In this document: in pieces, positions 34,172-43,067 of the stretch
Layout of the letters: every line of letters begins with the position of its first letter
How positions within the stretch are numbered: the stretch's first letter is position 1
Source of the DNA: Pseudooceanicola sp050897975
GTDB lineage: Bacteria; Pseudomonadota; Alphaproteobacteria; Rhodobacterales; Rhodobacteraceae
Direction: 5' to 3'
NCBI RefSeq assembly: GCF_050897975.1
Contig: NZ_JBPAXY010000009.1
Coordinates: forward strand, 1-64,000
DNA: 64,000 nt
The notes under the pieces: model-generated
Seen by the model: only the letters and a program-made list of their open reading frames with translations
Told to the model about the DNA's origin: nothing
Databases searched by the model: none
Made by a program: the position numbers and the translations under genes

Positions 34172-34380
34172 ATTTAATCTGTTCGATGGGCGTCTTCTAC
34201 CTACGGATTTTCATCAATTTGGAGAAGCTTCTGAGCTCAAATCACCACCGGAGAACCTAGAAGGTCTTTCCAGCCTGAGATCGCACTGATTTTGAACCGG
34301 TCCTGTGAATTAAGTGTCGGCCTTCTGCGTTGCTCCAGTATCTCTGAAATCCCAGTCACTTCATCAGACTGTTCGGGCCG

Positions 34381-35172
34381 CTATATCACCGCGCGTTTGG
34401 CCAAATAGGTGCAGACCGCGCAGGCTACACTGACAACCAGCTCGGCCTCTGGCGTATCAACCTGCTGTCCTTCCAACCCGTGACGAGCGTTGTTGGACGC
34501 ATAGCCCCACAGTTTCTCGGCTGCGGTATCAAGAGGTTTTGGAAGGTCCAATCGCTTTACAAGCTGGCCGAATGTTGCTTTGGAATCGCCGGCCAGATCC
34601 CGCGCGGTCGCTTCCATCGCTGCGCAGGCATGCTGGATTGCCCCGGTCACATCCGGCTCTGGCCGCCGAGAAATATCGCGCAGCGCTTCGTGGATCTCGC
34701 GTGCGGCGGCACTGCGCCCGGTATGTTCGAGGATTTCGACGGCCTCTTGTGTCGCGCCGGTAAATGCTTCGGAGCCGCGATAGACTATCTGGCCGTCGTT
34801 CATATGCCAGCCGATGCCATTTTCGACAAAAAACTGGTTCAGCCGGCCATCGAACCTGCTTGCATTGTCGTTGAACCCTTGCGCGAGTGCCGTATGGAAC
34901 GCTTCAGCAATGTCATAGACCTTGTACCAAGGACAGTCGGCAAGTAGCCCAACGACCTCTTCCCAGATGTTGGGGTGCTCCGACCAGTTGTTCCGGTCAG
35001 GCGGGACGAGCAACACCTGACAGATGATCCGGCGCATGGCGGACGGGCTCATGCCGATGTCCTGCCCAATCAGCGGGATCGCATAGCGCAGGTTTTCGGG
35101 CGCGTCCTCGTGAACGGTTATCTCCGCGGCTGCGCTGCGGTAGCCGTGCCGGTTCGAAAAACTCTCTGCCAT
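34381..35172 (-). CDS. AbiJ-like abortive-infection protein with HEPN-type C-terminus
   Basis: The 263-residue protein begins MAESFSNRHGYRSAAAEITV and continues LRYAIPLIGQDIG, resembling the AbiJ N-terminal domain group. Its C-terminus (VTGAIQHACAAMEATARDLAG, FGQLVKRLDLPKPLDTAAEKLWGYASNNARHG) matches Abi/HEPN-like domains, where an RxxxxH- or N-rich motif carries RNase activity; here RH in NNARHG is the candidate. It starts 12 bases after the hipA stop on the same strand, so it is likely the third gene of a hipB-hipA-abiJ operon. That pairing of a kinase toxin with a HEPN protein is uncommon. Confidence 0.72.
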   Translation of the reverse strand: MAESFSNRHGYRSAAAEITVHEDAPENLRYAIPLIGQDIGMSPSAMRRIICQVLLVPPDRNNWSEHPNIWEEVVGLLADCPWYKVYDIAEAFHTALAQGFNDNASRFDGRLNQFFVENGIGWHMNDGQIVYRGSEAFTGATQEAVEILEHTGRSAAAREIHEALRDISRRPEPDVTGAIQHACAAMEATARDLAGDSKATFGQLVKRLDLPKPLDTAAEKLWGYASNNARHGLEGQQVDTPEAELVVSVACAVCTYLAKRAVI

Positions 35173-35184
35173 TCTGCCAATCCC

Positions 35185-36402
35185 CTACGCTATCGGCACT
35201 GTGTGCAAATGGGCTTCGATCGCCTTGATCGCATCCGCGGTCAGCGGCAGGTTTCCCTTTTCGGCCTGCCAGTGCTCATGGAAGCGCGCGACAGTCTCGC
35301 GTGCGGTTCCCAGAACCAGCTTCTCGGATAAACCGGCGTTTGCAGCCAGGTGCGACAGCTCGTCCTTCGAGAACCCGGAGAACTTCTTGGTGCGGCTAAA
35401 GGTGAGCGCCGCCTTGTCGTCGTCTATGTAGGCAATGGTCGAAACAAAATCGTAACACGGCGCGAGCGCTGCCTGCCTACGATCCGGATAGATCAGCGAC
35501 CAGTTCTTGAGGTGCATGTCGGCATTGCCGATCAGCACATTGAAAGTCAGCCGCCGGATAAACTCGGCGATGTCGGCCTCTCCGCATTCAGCGGCCAGTA
35601 CCTGTGCGATGTTGCGCTGGCTTGCCTTCTCGTACTTGTCCTTGGGATAAACGCGAAAGACCTGCGCGAAGTCTTCAATGTGAACAGCGCTGCCATCACT
35701 TAGACGGTCAAATCTTTCGACCGCCAGCGCCTGACCGCTGACCTTATCCATGCCCTCGGGCAGGTTGCCGATGTCGGCAACATCGATCAGCCTTATCGGC
35801 GGAACATCCATGCCGCAGAGACGCGCGAGCGTCATCATCGAGAATTCATTCTCGGGGACAGCATCGAAGCCTTGCGCTGGCAACTTGACGATCCAGGAGC
35901 CGCCGACCCCCTTGGCCGGAATCGCAAGACCGCCTTGTTTGTCTCCCAAAGCCGAGAACTTCAACTGAACGCCTGCCAGCGAGAACCTCAGCGCCTGATC
36001 TCGATGATCATCGTGATGATCTTCACCATCATCAGCGTCGGGGGGCCACGCCTCACCATCGGCGGGCCGAACAGTGACCGCACCGGGAAGGTCCTCGCCG
36101 AGAACCCAGAGCAGGAAAAATTCACGGACGGGCTTCACGCCCGCGCGCTCGGCGAGATAGTCTCGCATGTGACCTTCGGGCAGAAGATTGGAGAAGAAGG
36201 GCAGCAGGTGCATGTTCTGCGTACCGAAATCAGTGGTCAGTTCCCCAAGCTCATTCTTGAAACCGAGGCTCAGAACCGGCCTGCCCGCATCGGCGACATA
36301 GCCTTCAGAGAAAGCAAAGAGCGAGGTATCACCGCTGACCCGCGTCAACGTACCTATCGGCTCTCCGTAGAGCAGGACTTCAAGGACACTGACATCAGCC
36401 AT
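35185..36402 (-). CDS. hipA: HipA-like serine/threonine kinase toxin
   Basis: HipA toxins phosphorylate targets such as glutamyl-tRNA synthetase and induce dormancy; HipB neutralises them. From the ATG at 36402 (eight-base overlap with hipB; an ATG at 36414 is also possible) the protein is 405 residues. Visible family elements are the N-terminal HipA_N region (FAFSEGYVADAGRPVLSL), FSLAGVQLKFSA, GSWIVKLPA, ALAVERFDR, the catalytic NVLIGNADMHLKNWSLIY and the metal-binding PCYDFVST. All active-site segments appear intact, so the toxin is probably functional. Confidence 0.92.
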   Translation of the reverse strand: MADVSVLEVLLYGEPIGTLTRVSGDTSLFAFSEGYVADAGRPVLSLGFKNELGELTTDFGTQNMHLLPFFSNLLPEGHMRDYLAERAGVKPVREFFLLWVLGEDLPGAVTVRPADGEAWPPDADDGEDHHDDHRDQALRFSLAGVQLKFSALGDKQGGLAIPAKGVGGSWIVKLPAQGFDAVPENEFSMMTLARLCGMDVPPIRLIDVADIGNLPEGMDKVSGQALAVERFDRLSDGSAVHIEDFAQVFRVYPKDKYEKASQRNIAQVLAAECGEADIAEFIRRLTFNVLIGNADMHLKNWSLIYPDRRQAALAPCYDFVSTIAYIDDDKAALTFSRTKKFSGFSKDELSHLAANAGLSEKLVLGTARETVARFHEHWQAEKGNLPLTADAIKAIEAHLHTVPIA

Positions 36403-36994
36403 GATCGTCACCATCCAGACGATAGGCCGGACGCGGTAAGGATGGTGCAGATACACCCGCCCCATGGGCGAGTGCGTTGCGCAGCATGCGCAACTGGCTC
36501 TGCGCCTGCTCGACCGCTTCCAGATTGCGCGGATCGCTCAGGAACTCCTGCATGGCAGCAGACGCTTCTTGCAACTGAACAACATCATCGGCTGAAAGCT
36601 TGAAGTGCATCAATTCGCGCGCCCGGCGCTGCAACTCCTGAACGACAATCTCAGAGAGCGTTTCACTGGGAAGCGCTGCTATCTGGTCATCAAGGCGCTG
36701 CAATAGGTTCGTCGCCTTACGCGCGCTCTGAACGTCACGGTGACCATCATCATCACCGCGAATGATCGCCCGAACGGCAGGCAGCTTCTTGCGCGGGACC
36801 AGAGTCAATTCCAGATCAAGTACACGTGCAAGCTCGACCAGGCTGGACAGACGCAGATCGACCGCCCCGTTCTCGATCTTGGAGATGTGGCTCTGTGGAA
36901 CCCCAGCCTTCGCACTGAGCGCGCGCTGAGAGATCCCTTTGCGTTCCCGCGCGGCTTTGAGCGACTCTGCGATGTGCTCTATTGCGTAACTCAT
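36395..36994 (-). CDS. hipB: HipB-like antitoxin, XRE-type with long C-terminus
   Basis: The 199-residue protein has an XRE helix-turn-helix (LKAARERKGISQRALSAKAGVPQSHISKIENG, residues 11-42), as in HipB. It then has an extended helical tail (about 100 more residues) absent from the short E. coli HipB. HipB dimers bind operators upstream of their own operon; a perfect 22-base palindrome lies 73 bases before this start. The stop overlaps the hipA start. Confidence 0.88.
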   Translation of the reverse strand: MSYAIEHIAESLKAARERKGISQRALSAKAGVPQSHISKIENGAVDLRLSSLVELARVLDLELTLVPRKKLPAVRAIIRGDDDGHRDVQSARKATNLLQRLDDQIAALPSETLSEIVVQELQRRARELMHFKLSADDVVQLQEASAAMQEFLSDPRNLEAVEQAQSQLRMLRNALAHGAGVSAPSLPRPAYRLDGDDHG

Positions 36995-37066
36995 GATCTA
37001 TCTTGCTGCTTCGTTTGCCATCTATGATATTCATAAACATATCACTCACTGAAGCAGACTTCAAGA

Positions 37067-37088
37067 TTGATGTAGAATTCTACATCAA
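37067..37088. promoter_or_regulatory. 22-base perfect palindrome, candidate HipB operator
   Basis: The left arm TTGATGTAGAA is followed directly by its reverse complement. It lies between the divergent 5' end of hipB (36994) and the 3' end of the Argonaute gene (37239) and is the only gene-proximal palindrome upstream of hipBA, so it is the obvious HipB binding site. Confidence 0.6.
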
Positions 37089-37238
37089 GGCATGCGCGTG
37101 ATGTTCTTTTATGTATCAAACGCCAGAGAAGTCACTTGCCGAAAAAAGATCCGCTGGAAACTTGGGAGCTTCGAGGATCGACGATCAGATGCTCTTAACA
37201 GCAGCCACGGAGCCGACGGCGTGCTCCGTGTGCAGCTT

Positions 37239-38714
37239 CTAAATGTACTTCCGATAGTCACTGCTGACCTTTTGCCCCGAGGGAACGTATTTCAACACGT
37301 CACCAACCTTACGGGCTGCTCGGATCGGAATCGGCAAGCGTTGGTTCATCTGGGTCGAGTTCCAGTTCACCTTCGTGAGGCTGAAAACTTCCTTCGCAAT
37401 CTGTTCGATCGTGCTCTCGCTTTGCGGGTGCGGACAGAGCAACAGGGGGTTCGGGACATAGAGGCCAGGATAGGTCCCATAGTAGGGAATGCTGCCGTTG
37501 GTATAGAGCAGCCCATTGCCGTCCAGTTCAACGAAGGTGCCGCGGAGGACAGGGAAGTCGCCGTCGCGCAGCACCTTGACTGAATAGCTCTCATGAATCC
37601 AAACGAGATCGCGCAGTTCCACACCTGCCTCGTCGAGCGCCTTGCCAACACCCTCGGCCTCGTCCTCGCGAAAGCGCGACGTCTTCATGACGATCACGCG
37701 TGCCGGCATCGTTCTATGGACCGACTTGTAGGCGGCCAAGGCGCTCTCGGTAAGCTTGTGAGCCTCATCGATAGTGAGGAACGGGTGGCGACCCCGCGAC
37801 TCTGACTGCGCAGGACCGCCTCTAAGAATGAACCCTCTGCCCCGCTCGTCGAACATTTGCGCAGCACTGGTCCATATCTCGTCGGTTTCGGCATCCTTGA
37901 AAAAGCTGATGCCAATGTAACAGGCGGTGAACTCGCCTTCTTCCGGCAATCTGCGCCAGGGCACCTTGCCGCTGCCCTTGTAGTAGAGCGTCGTCATGAG
38001 GTTCCATGCGAGGTCAGCTCGATCTTGGGTTTGGCGGTCAGAGTTCTCCTTGATCTTGCGAGGGATCTTGGCATCGGGGTTGATGACATCCTCCCAGACA
38101 ATCTGAATTGAGAATCTGAGGTCCATCGCTCTGGCCTTGAGCAAGCCACGGAAGTTCGGAGAGGTTTCTCTGCCAGCTTTCGCGTCGGCCGCTTCGCCCT
38201 CTATACCTTCGTCATCGCGCGCCCGCTCGTTTCTCCAGACCCGTTCGATCAACTTGACAGGGAGAGAAACCATGACCACGTCCGGCCGTTCATGATGCGC
38301 CTCCAACTTTTCCAGTTGCGCCATAACTGCGTCGACGGCTATCTCCACAGCACGCGCATCGCTCGGTTCCTTGGCAATCTTCTCGATCTGACCTTTCGTC
38401 AGCACTCCATCTTCGGCAGCCACCATTTCAAACCGGCACCGATAGGGGTTCTGGTTTCTCAACCCAGGGAAGTCCGGGTGCAGGTTCGGGTGCTTTTCGG
38501 TCTTACCCTCGAACCCATCTTCGATCGCATTCAGAAACTCGCCTGATTTTTCGACGGTCAGAGCGCTGCCAACAACGCCGACTTTGATCGTGTCCCCCAG
38601 GTTCGTTTGCAACGGGCCCGCCTGTAGCAACCCCAATCGTGGATCAGGATGATGGTGTTGGTCACCAAATTCCAGTTCAGGCTCCGGGAAGATCTTTGTC
38701 TTGAAGTCGCTCAT
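37239..38714 (-). CDS. Short prokaryotic Argonaute (MID-PIWI)
   Basis: Short pAgos bind a guide and a target nucleic acid but do not cut; they activate a partner effector. The 491-residue size is typical. The MID-type region spans about 140-260, and the PIWI region starts at about 265 with CYIGISFFKD, where the first catalytic aspartate of slicing Argonautes is absent. Other hallmarks are RVIVMKTSRF, VWIHESYSVKVLRDGDFPVLRGTF, SIPYYGTYPGLYVPNPLLL and VNWNSTQMNQRLPIPIRAARKVGD. It overlaps its partner gene by ATGA (38711-38714). Together they match the SPARDA type of short-pAgo system. Confidence 0.92.
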   Translation of the reverse strand: MSDFKTKIFPEPELEFGDQHHHPDPRLGLLQAGPLQTNLGDTIKVGVVGSALTVEKSGEFLNAIEDGFEGKTEKHPNLHPDFPGLRNQNPYRCRFEMVAAEDGVLTKGQIEKIAKEPSDARAVEIAVDAVMAQLEKLEAHHERPDVVMVSLPVKLIERVWRNERARDDEGIEGEAADAKAGRETSPNFRGLLKARAMDLRFSIQIVWEDVINPDAKIPRKIKENSDRQTQDRADLAWNLMTTLYYKGSGKVPWRRLPEEGEFTACYIGISFFKDAETDEIWTSAAQMFDERGRGFILRGGPAQSESRGRHPFLTIDEAHKLTESALAAYKSVHRTMPARVIVMKTSRFREDEAEGVGKALDEAGVELRDLVWIHESYSVKVLRDGDFPVLRGTFVELDGNGLLYTNGSIPYYGTYPGLYVPNPLLLCPHPQSESTIEQIAKEVFSLTKVNWNSTQMNQRLPIPIRAARKVGDVLKYVPSGQKVSSDYRKYI

Positions 38715-40045
38715 AGGTCAAAGCTGCCTTGTTCATTCGAGCCGGACGGCTTCTTCGACTTCTGCGCCTTCGCGCCCCACACGTCCTCGGGCACACTCTT
38801 TGGCAGTTCGATGGAAGGCGGGTCACCAAACTTGATGATACGATCCGTCTTGGTGTCGGGTGCCAGCAGTTCGCCGGCATCTTCAAATTCCATACCTGAC
38901 AGCAATCGATGCCACATGATCACCTGGCCTCGAACGGTGTTGTTTGTGTCGAGGCGCTTCTTCCCGGACAACAAGGCATCCGGATAGTTGAGCGCGCGCT
39001 CTCCATCCGAAGTGAAATAGTAGGATGGGTTGATGATCAGGTACCATTGGTCCGCCAAGCGCTCGAACCGGGGATGGAATGAATGGTGCCGCACATAGTC
39101 GATGGGCCCCTCCCCCTTCGACTTCTGATAGACGCTGACAACGTCTGCCTGTGTCTTCTGCTTCGCACCAAGATAGCGAAACTTGCGCGCGACGCCTCCA
39201 GGTGTTGGCAAGAAGTAGAACTGCTTTTTCTTTCGGTCCCATCCAAGCAAATCCCGAAAGTCATGGCCCAGAGTATGTCGCAACAGACCCGCAAATTTGT
39301 ATTGCTGATCCACTGCGTCGTGTTGTGCCAGAAAGTCGGTTTCGATCCGTTCGACCTGATCCCGTTCGACCAGGTCGCGAACGGGTGTGGTTAGTGGGTC
39401 GCAGAATGTCCAAAGCGAGGTTTCATCGACCATCCAATCGTACCGCTGGCCGTCCCGGACCTTATTCATCCGGGCGAGCGCCTTCTGGGTAGAGAGCTGT
39501 GTCTGTGCGACGAAGATTTCCTCAGGAAGCTGCAATGGCACCATGTTGATGATCGCTTCCTCCCCTCCCCCAAGTGGCGGGACGTAGTAACCGTGTCCTT
39601 GCTTGGCGACGGTCAGGGCAGCGAGGTGATTCTTCGCACGTCCGTCCAAGACGTCGCGCTCCTTGTCGAACTGCAATGTGCGTTCGGCCTCGCCAACGAG
39701 GTTTTCGAGCGATTTCCAGAAGAACGTGTCATCTGATTGCCTGTAGAGAACAAGGATCACGGGTAGGTTGGAGCCGCGCCAGTAGTCGAAATCTGAAGCG
39801 CGGACACGATAGGTGAAACCGGCGTCCGTCTCGCCGACATAGCTGCCACGCTCAGTAGCCTTGACCTGAACGGCAATCATCTTCGCTGTCGGCTGATCAT
39901 CGTCCATCACCTCAGCGATGCCGTCTATCCCCGCTTCCAGCCGTGAACGCCCATCGAATTGGAACCCAATTCGCAAGAATTGAAGATTAGCCGCCTTCTC
40001 CCCGATTTCGCCAATGCGCTGACTGGCAGTAATCTTCTTGTTCAC
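38711..40045 (-). CDS. DUF4365-APAZ nuclease partner of short Argonaute
   Basis: The N-terminal 150 residues form a PD-(D/E)XK-like DUF4365 domain: RIGEIGEKAANLQFLRIGF, GIDGIAEV with Asp41, and KMIAVQVKATE with Gln60 and Lys62. The rest (to 444 residues) is an APAZ region (LWTFCDPLTTPVRDL, TLGHDFRDLLGWDRKKKQFYFLP, FHPRFERLADQWYLIINPSYYFT) that substitutes for the Argonaute N-terminal half. In characterised SPARDA systems the complex becomes a non-specific nuclease after target recognition and kills or stalls the infected or plasmid-invaded cell. The protein has all three segments and looks complete. Confidence 0.9.
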   Translation of the reverse strand: MNKKITASQRIGEIGEKAANLQFLRIGFQFDGRSRLEAGIDGIAEVMDDDQPTAKMIAVQVKATERGSYVGETDAGFTYRVRASDFDYWRGSNLPVILVLYRQSDDTFFWKSLENLVGEAERTLQFDKERDVLDGRAKNHLAALTVAKQGHGYYVPPLGGGEEAIINMVPLQLPEEIFVAQTQLSTQKALARMNKVRDGQRYDWMVDETSLWTFCDPLTTPVRDLVERDQVERIETDFLAQHDAVDQQYKFAGLLRHTLGHDFRDLLGWDRKKKQFYFLPTPGGVARKFRYLGAKQKTQADVVSVYQKSKGEGPIDYVRHHSFHPRFERLADQWYLIINPSYYFTSDGERALNYPDALLSGKKRLDTNNTVRGQVIMWHRLLSGMEFEDAGELLAPDTKTDRIIKFGDPPSIELPKSVPEDVWGAKAQKSKKPSGSNEQGSFDL

Positions 40046-40354
40046 GCCAATAACCCGTACCTTCCATATGAAAGAGATAGCACTTCAATCAGCGTTTCGT
40101 AAGGCCTCGGATACTACATGTAGGCCATGATGGATTGAATGATCGCAGATGAACTGGGTAGGCGACCCTTGGACTGACCGGTCAATAGGTCTATCAAGCT
40201 TTCCCGACCAGATTTCAAAACGACTGACGTTGTCCTCACGATGGAATTCGTTGCTGCCGACGATGATGCCCAGAGGTAGATTCCGCGAGAGCAAAGTCGG
40301 GATGAATTCTATGCCGAGGATTCCAGTTCGTCAGCCGACGCCCACTTGAAGCAG
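40046..40354. other. Gap upstream of Argonaute operon
   Basis: This stretch must contain the SPARDA operon promoter. A minus-strand open frame ending at 40085 (GIEFIPTLLSRNLPLGIIVG, then EDNVSRFEIWSGK) looks mildly protein-like but lacks a clear start and a recognised family, so it is not called as a gene. Confidence 0.35.
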
Positions 40355-40945
40355 CTACCCCACAACCCCCGCATCCTCCAACTGCTCCCGATCGGGAAGA
40401 TCGTGCAGACTCTCCAACCCAAAAGCGACCAGGAACTGCTCGGTGGTGACGAAGGTATAGGGGGCCCCTCGCCTGGGCGACTTTGGCCCGGTCCCGATCA
40501 GGTTGCGCGAATGCAGCCGCCCTATCAGGTCGCGGCTGATCTCCTTGCCGAAGATGTCCTTGAGCCCGTCGCGGGTGATCGGTTGATGGTAGGCGATGGC
40601 GGCCAGGACCGCGACGTCGAACTCGCTCAGATCCAGAAACTGGTTCCCGACATCTGCCGCTGCGCGGATCGCGGGCGCGTAGGCGGCCCGCGTCCGGAAC
40701 ATCCAGCCGCCAGTGACCCGAGCGATCTCGAAGGCCCGCCCTTCCAGATCGGCGGCAAGGTCCTCGACCAGCAATTCGACCGAAGCCGCCTGCCCCACCA
40801 CGCGGGCAAGGTCTTCGCGCGGCACTGGCGAGGCACTGGCGAAGAGCACGGCCTCGATCCGGCGCATCCATTCCCGCCAGCGCAGCTCGGGCGGCAGATC
40901 GGACAACTCGCGGTCAAGCTCAAGTTCGGGGCGATCCTTGGCCAT
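40355..40945 (-). CDS. scpB: ScpB-like segregation and condensation protein
   Basis: ScpB is a winged-helix partner of SMC-ScpA condensin. The 196-residue protein has two winged-helix modules: RRIEAVLFASASPVPREDLARVVG, then FDVAVLAAIAYHQPITRDGLKDIFGKEISRDLIGRLHSRNLIG and PRRGAPYTFVTTEQFLVAFGL. No scpA or smc lies nearby, so this is a plasmid-type ScpB, commonly found after a DUF1403 gene and beside an integrase on alphaproteobacterial plasmids. The start at 40945 follows the DUF1403 stop by two bases. Confidence 0.88.
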   Translation of the reverse strand: MAKDRPELELDRELSDLPPELRWREWMRRIEAVLFASASPVPREDLARVVGQAASVELLVEDLAADLEGRAFEIARVTGGWMFRTRAAYAPAIRAAADVGNQFLDLSEFDVAVLAAIAYHQPITRDGLKDIFGKEISRDLIGRLHSRNLIGTGPKSPRRGAPYTFVTTEQFLVAFGLESLHDLPDREQLEDAGVVG

Positions 40946-40947
40946 CA

Positions 40948-41832
40948 CTATACCCCGTAAAGCCGGAAGGTGTCCCGCCCGGTCAGCTCGCGCACAGCGC
41001 CGAGGTCGACCAACCGATCGCAGAGCCGCCGCGCGGCGCGATCCGGCAAGGGCAGCGCCGAAGGGGCAACCGCATCGCTGGTCAGGAACAACTCGACCGC
41101 CTGCCCTGCCCCCTTGGCCCGGAGTTTCGGCGCGACGGATTTCAGATGCGTCGTTCGGCGCTCGAGGTCAGCGGCAAGGCGCACGGCCTCGACTGCCGAT
41201 GAGACGAGCGCCCGATGACAGGCGAGACGCAGGTCTTCGCCATGCTTGCGCAGGTCGGCGCGTTTCAGGGCTGGGGCCAGAAGCGGCACGAGATGATCCC
41301 AGCCGAGTGCCTGAGCGAGGGCCGCATCCGCGAGGATCAGTCCTACTACATCTGCGCGCGGCACCTCGTGCAGTACCGCCTCCAACACCTTCGCGGCCCA
41401 GGTTACCGGCGCCCCTTTCCCCACATCAAGCCACGCGGCAATTTGGCGGAGGTCGAAGCTGGGCAAGGCTCGACCCAGAGCCTTGATCGATACCGGCCGT
41501 TCCACAGCGCGTCGCCAGGCGAGGCTAGTTTCGCCCGCCGGTCCGGGCAGATCGCCGGGTCGCAGCAGGTGCACCGCGTCGCGCAGCTCCCCTGCCCGCT
41601 CCGGCCGCCCAGAGAACGCGATACAAGCCTCGGCCGCGCGCAGCGCGAGCCGGTCCCGAAACAAGGCTTGGGGCACCTCCGCGCGTCCCAACATAAGATG
41701 CAGGTGGTTCAGCGCCGAACCCGACAAAAACGCAACATCTTCAAGGGTTTCAGCGCGTGCAGAGGTGACCCAGGCGGGCATCCGGGGTAACGTGTCGAGG
41801 TCGACGATGTGATCCGGCCGGGCAAATGTCAT
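40948..41832 (-). CDS. DUF1403 family protein
   Basis: The 294-residue protein begins MTFARPDHIVDLDTLPRMPAW and contains VAFLSGSALNHLHLMLGRAEVPQALFRDRLALRAAEACIAFSGRPERAGELRDAVHLLRPGD in separate recognisable blocks typical of DUF1403, a helical family of unknown function. It is translationally close to scpB and divergent from the tyrosine recombinase, an arrangement recurrent on rhizobial and roseobacter plasmids. The three may form a replicon-maintenance or dimer-resolution module; this is inference from recurrence. Confidence 0.82.
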   Translation of the reverse strand: MTFARPDHIVDLDTLPRMPAWVTSARAETLEDVAFLSGSALNHLHLMLGRAEVPQALFRDRLALRAAEACIAFSGRPERAGELRDAVHLLRPGDLPGPAGETSLAWRRAVERPVSIKALGRALPSFDLRQIAAWLDVGKGAPVTWAAKVLEAVLHEVPRADVVGLILADAALAQALGWDHLVPLLAPALKRADLRKHGEDLRLACHRALVSSAVEAVRLAADLERRTTHLKSVAPKLRAKGAGQAVELFLTSDAVAPSALPLPDRAARRLCDRLVDLGAVRELTGRDTFRLYGV

Positions 41833-41909
41833 GCCTGCAGCCTATATCAGCGCGGCGCTTTCTACCAGAAAATAGCACATAAACCGCCCCACCTTGTCGC
41901 TCGCAGTCA

Positions 41910-41936
41910 TGTCCAATAAGTTTGCATTATCGGACA
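41910..41936. repeat. Inverted repeat between DUF1403 and recombinase genes
   Basis: TGTCCAATAA (41910-41919) and TTATCGGACA (41927-41936) are complementary at nine of ten positions around GTTTGCA. The size and asymmetry resemble a tyrosine-recombinase core site or a regulator operator, and it sits just before the recombinase start. Confidence 0.5.
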
Positions 41937-41945
41937 CCAAAGAAT

Positions 41946-43055
41946 ATGCTCAGCGACATGTCAGAAAACAACGAGAAATCGATCTCAAAGCCGCCAAATG
42001 GGCCTTCGGTCAGCGAGAACAACGAGAGAGATCATCCCAGCAGCGAGGCTTTGAGCCTTCCTTCCTTTGTGGCTGGTTCAGGCACGCTCGATCGGCTGGT
42101 GGATACCGCGCGCGACTATGCGCGCGCCGCGGCCTCGGACAATACGCTGAAGGCCTATGCGAAAGACTGGGCGCATTTCGCGCGCTGGTGCCGGATGAAG
42201 GGCGCGGAGACTCTGCCCCCGTCGCCCGAAATGATCGGGCTCTACCTTGCGGACCTGGCGTCCGGAGCGGGCCCCTCCCCTGCCCTATCGGTCAGCACCA
42301 TCGACCGCCGCCTGTCGGGCCTCGCCTGGAACTATGCGCAGCGCGGCTTTGCCCTCGATCGCAAGAACCGCCATATCGCCACCGTGCTGGCCGGGATCAA
42401 ACGCAAACACGCCCGTCCGCCGGTGCAAAAGGAAGCGATCCTGGCCGATGACATCCTTGCGATGGTGGCCACCCTGCCTTTTGACCTGCGCGGCCTCAGG
42501 GATCGCGCGATCCTGCTGCTGGGCTACGCCGGCGGCCTTCGTCGCTCGGAAATCGTCAGCCTCGATGTCCACAAGGACGACACGCCGGACTCGGGCGGCT
42601 GGGTTGAAGTGTTCGACAAGGGCACCCTGCTCACCCTCAATGCCAAGACCGGCTGGCGCGAGGTCGAGATCGGCCGCGGCTCCAAGGATCAGACCTGCCC
42701 TGTCCATGCGCTCGAACAATGGCTGCACTTCGCCAAGATCGACTTTGGCCCAATCTTTGTCGGCACCTCGCGGGACGGCAAGAAGGCGCTGGAGACACGC
42801 CTCAACGACAAACACGTCGCGCGCCTGATCAAGCGCACCGTGCTCGACGCCGGCATCCGGTCGGACCTGCCTGAGAAAGACCGCCTGGCGCTGTTCTCCG
42901 GCCATTCGTTGCGCGCCGGTCTCGCCAGCTCCGCCGAAGTCGACGAGCGCTACGTCCAGAAACACCTCGGCCACGCTTCCGCCGAGATGACCCGCCGCTA
43001 TCAGCGCCGCCGGGACCGGTTCCGGGTGAACCTGACCAAAGCCGCCGGTCTCTGA
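41946..43055 (+). CDS. Tyrosine site-specific recombinase
   Basis: From the ATG at 41946 (41958 is an alternative) the protein is 369 residues. An N-terminal SAM-like core-binding domain (ARAAASDNTLKAYAKDWAHFARWC) is followed by the catalytic domain with Arg in GGLRRSEIVSLD, HSLRAGLASSA (HxxR), LGHASAEMTRRYQRR (His and nucleophilic Tyr). All catalytic residues are present. It points toward repC and ends 13 bases from the repC stop, so the genes are convergent. It may resolve plasmid multimers. Confidence 0.9.
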   Translation: MLSDMSENNEKSISKPPNGPSVSENNERDHPSSEALSLPSFVAGSGTLDRLVDTARDYARAAASDNTLKAYAKDWAHFARWCRMKGAETLPPSPEMIGLYLADLASGAGPSPALSVSTIDRRLSGLAWNYAQRGFALDRKNRHIATVLAGIKRKHARPPVQKEAILADDILAMVATLPFDLRGLRDRAILLLGYAGGLRRSEIVSLDVHKDDTPDSGGWVEVFDKGTLLTLNAKTGWREVEIGRGSKDQTCPVHALEQWLHFAKIDFGPIFVGTSRDGKKALETRLNDKHVARLIKRTVLDAGIRSDLPEKDRLALFSGHSLRAGLASSAEVDERYVQKHLGHASAEMTRRYQRRRDRFRVNLTKAAGL

Positions 43056-43067
43056 GCCCCTGCCCTA

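Noticed and set aside
40085..40294. 69-codon minus frame upstream of the Argonaute operon
   Set aside because: It is mildly protein-like but lacks a clear start and any known family, and it overlaps the expected promoter region.
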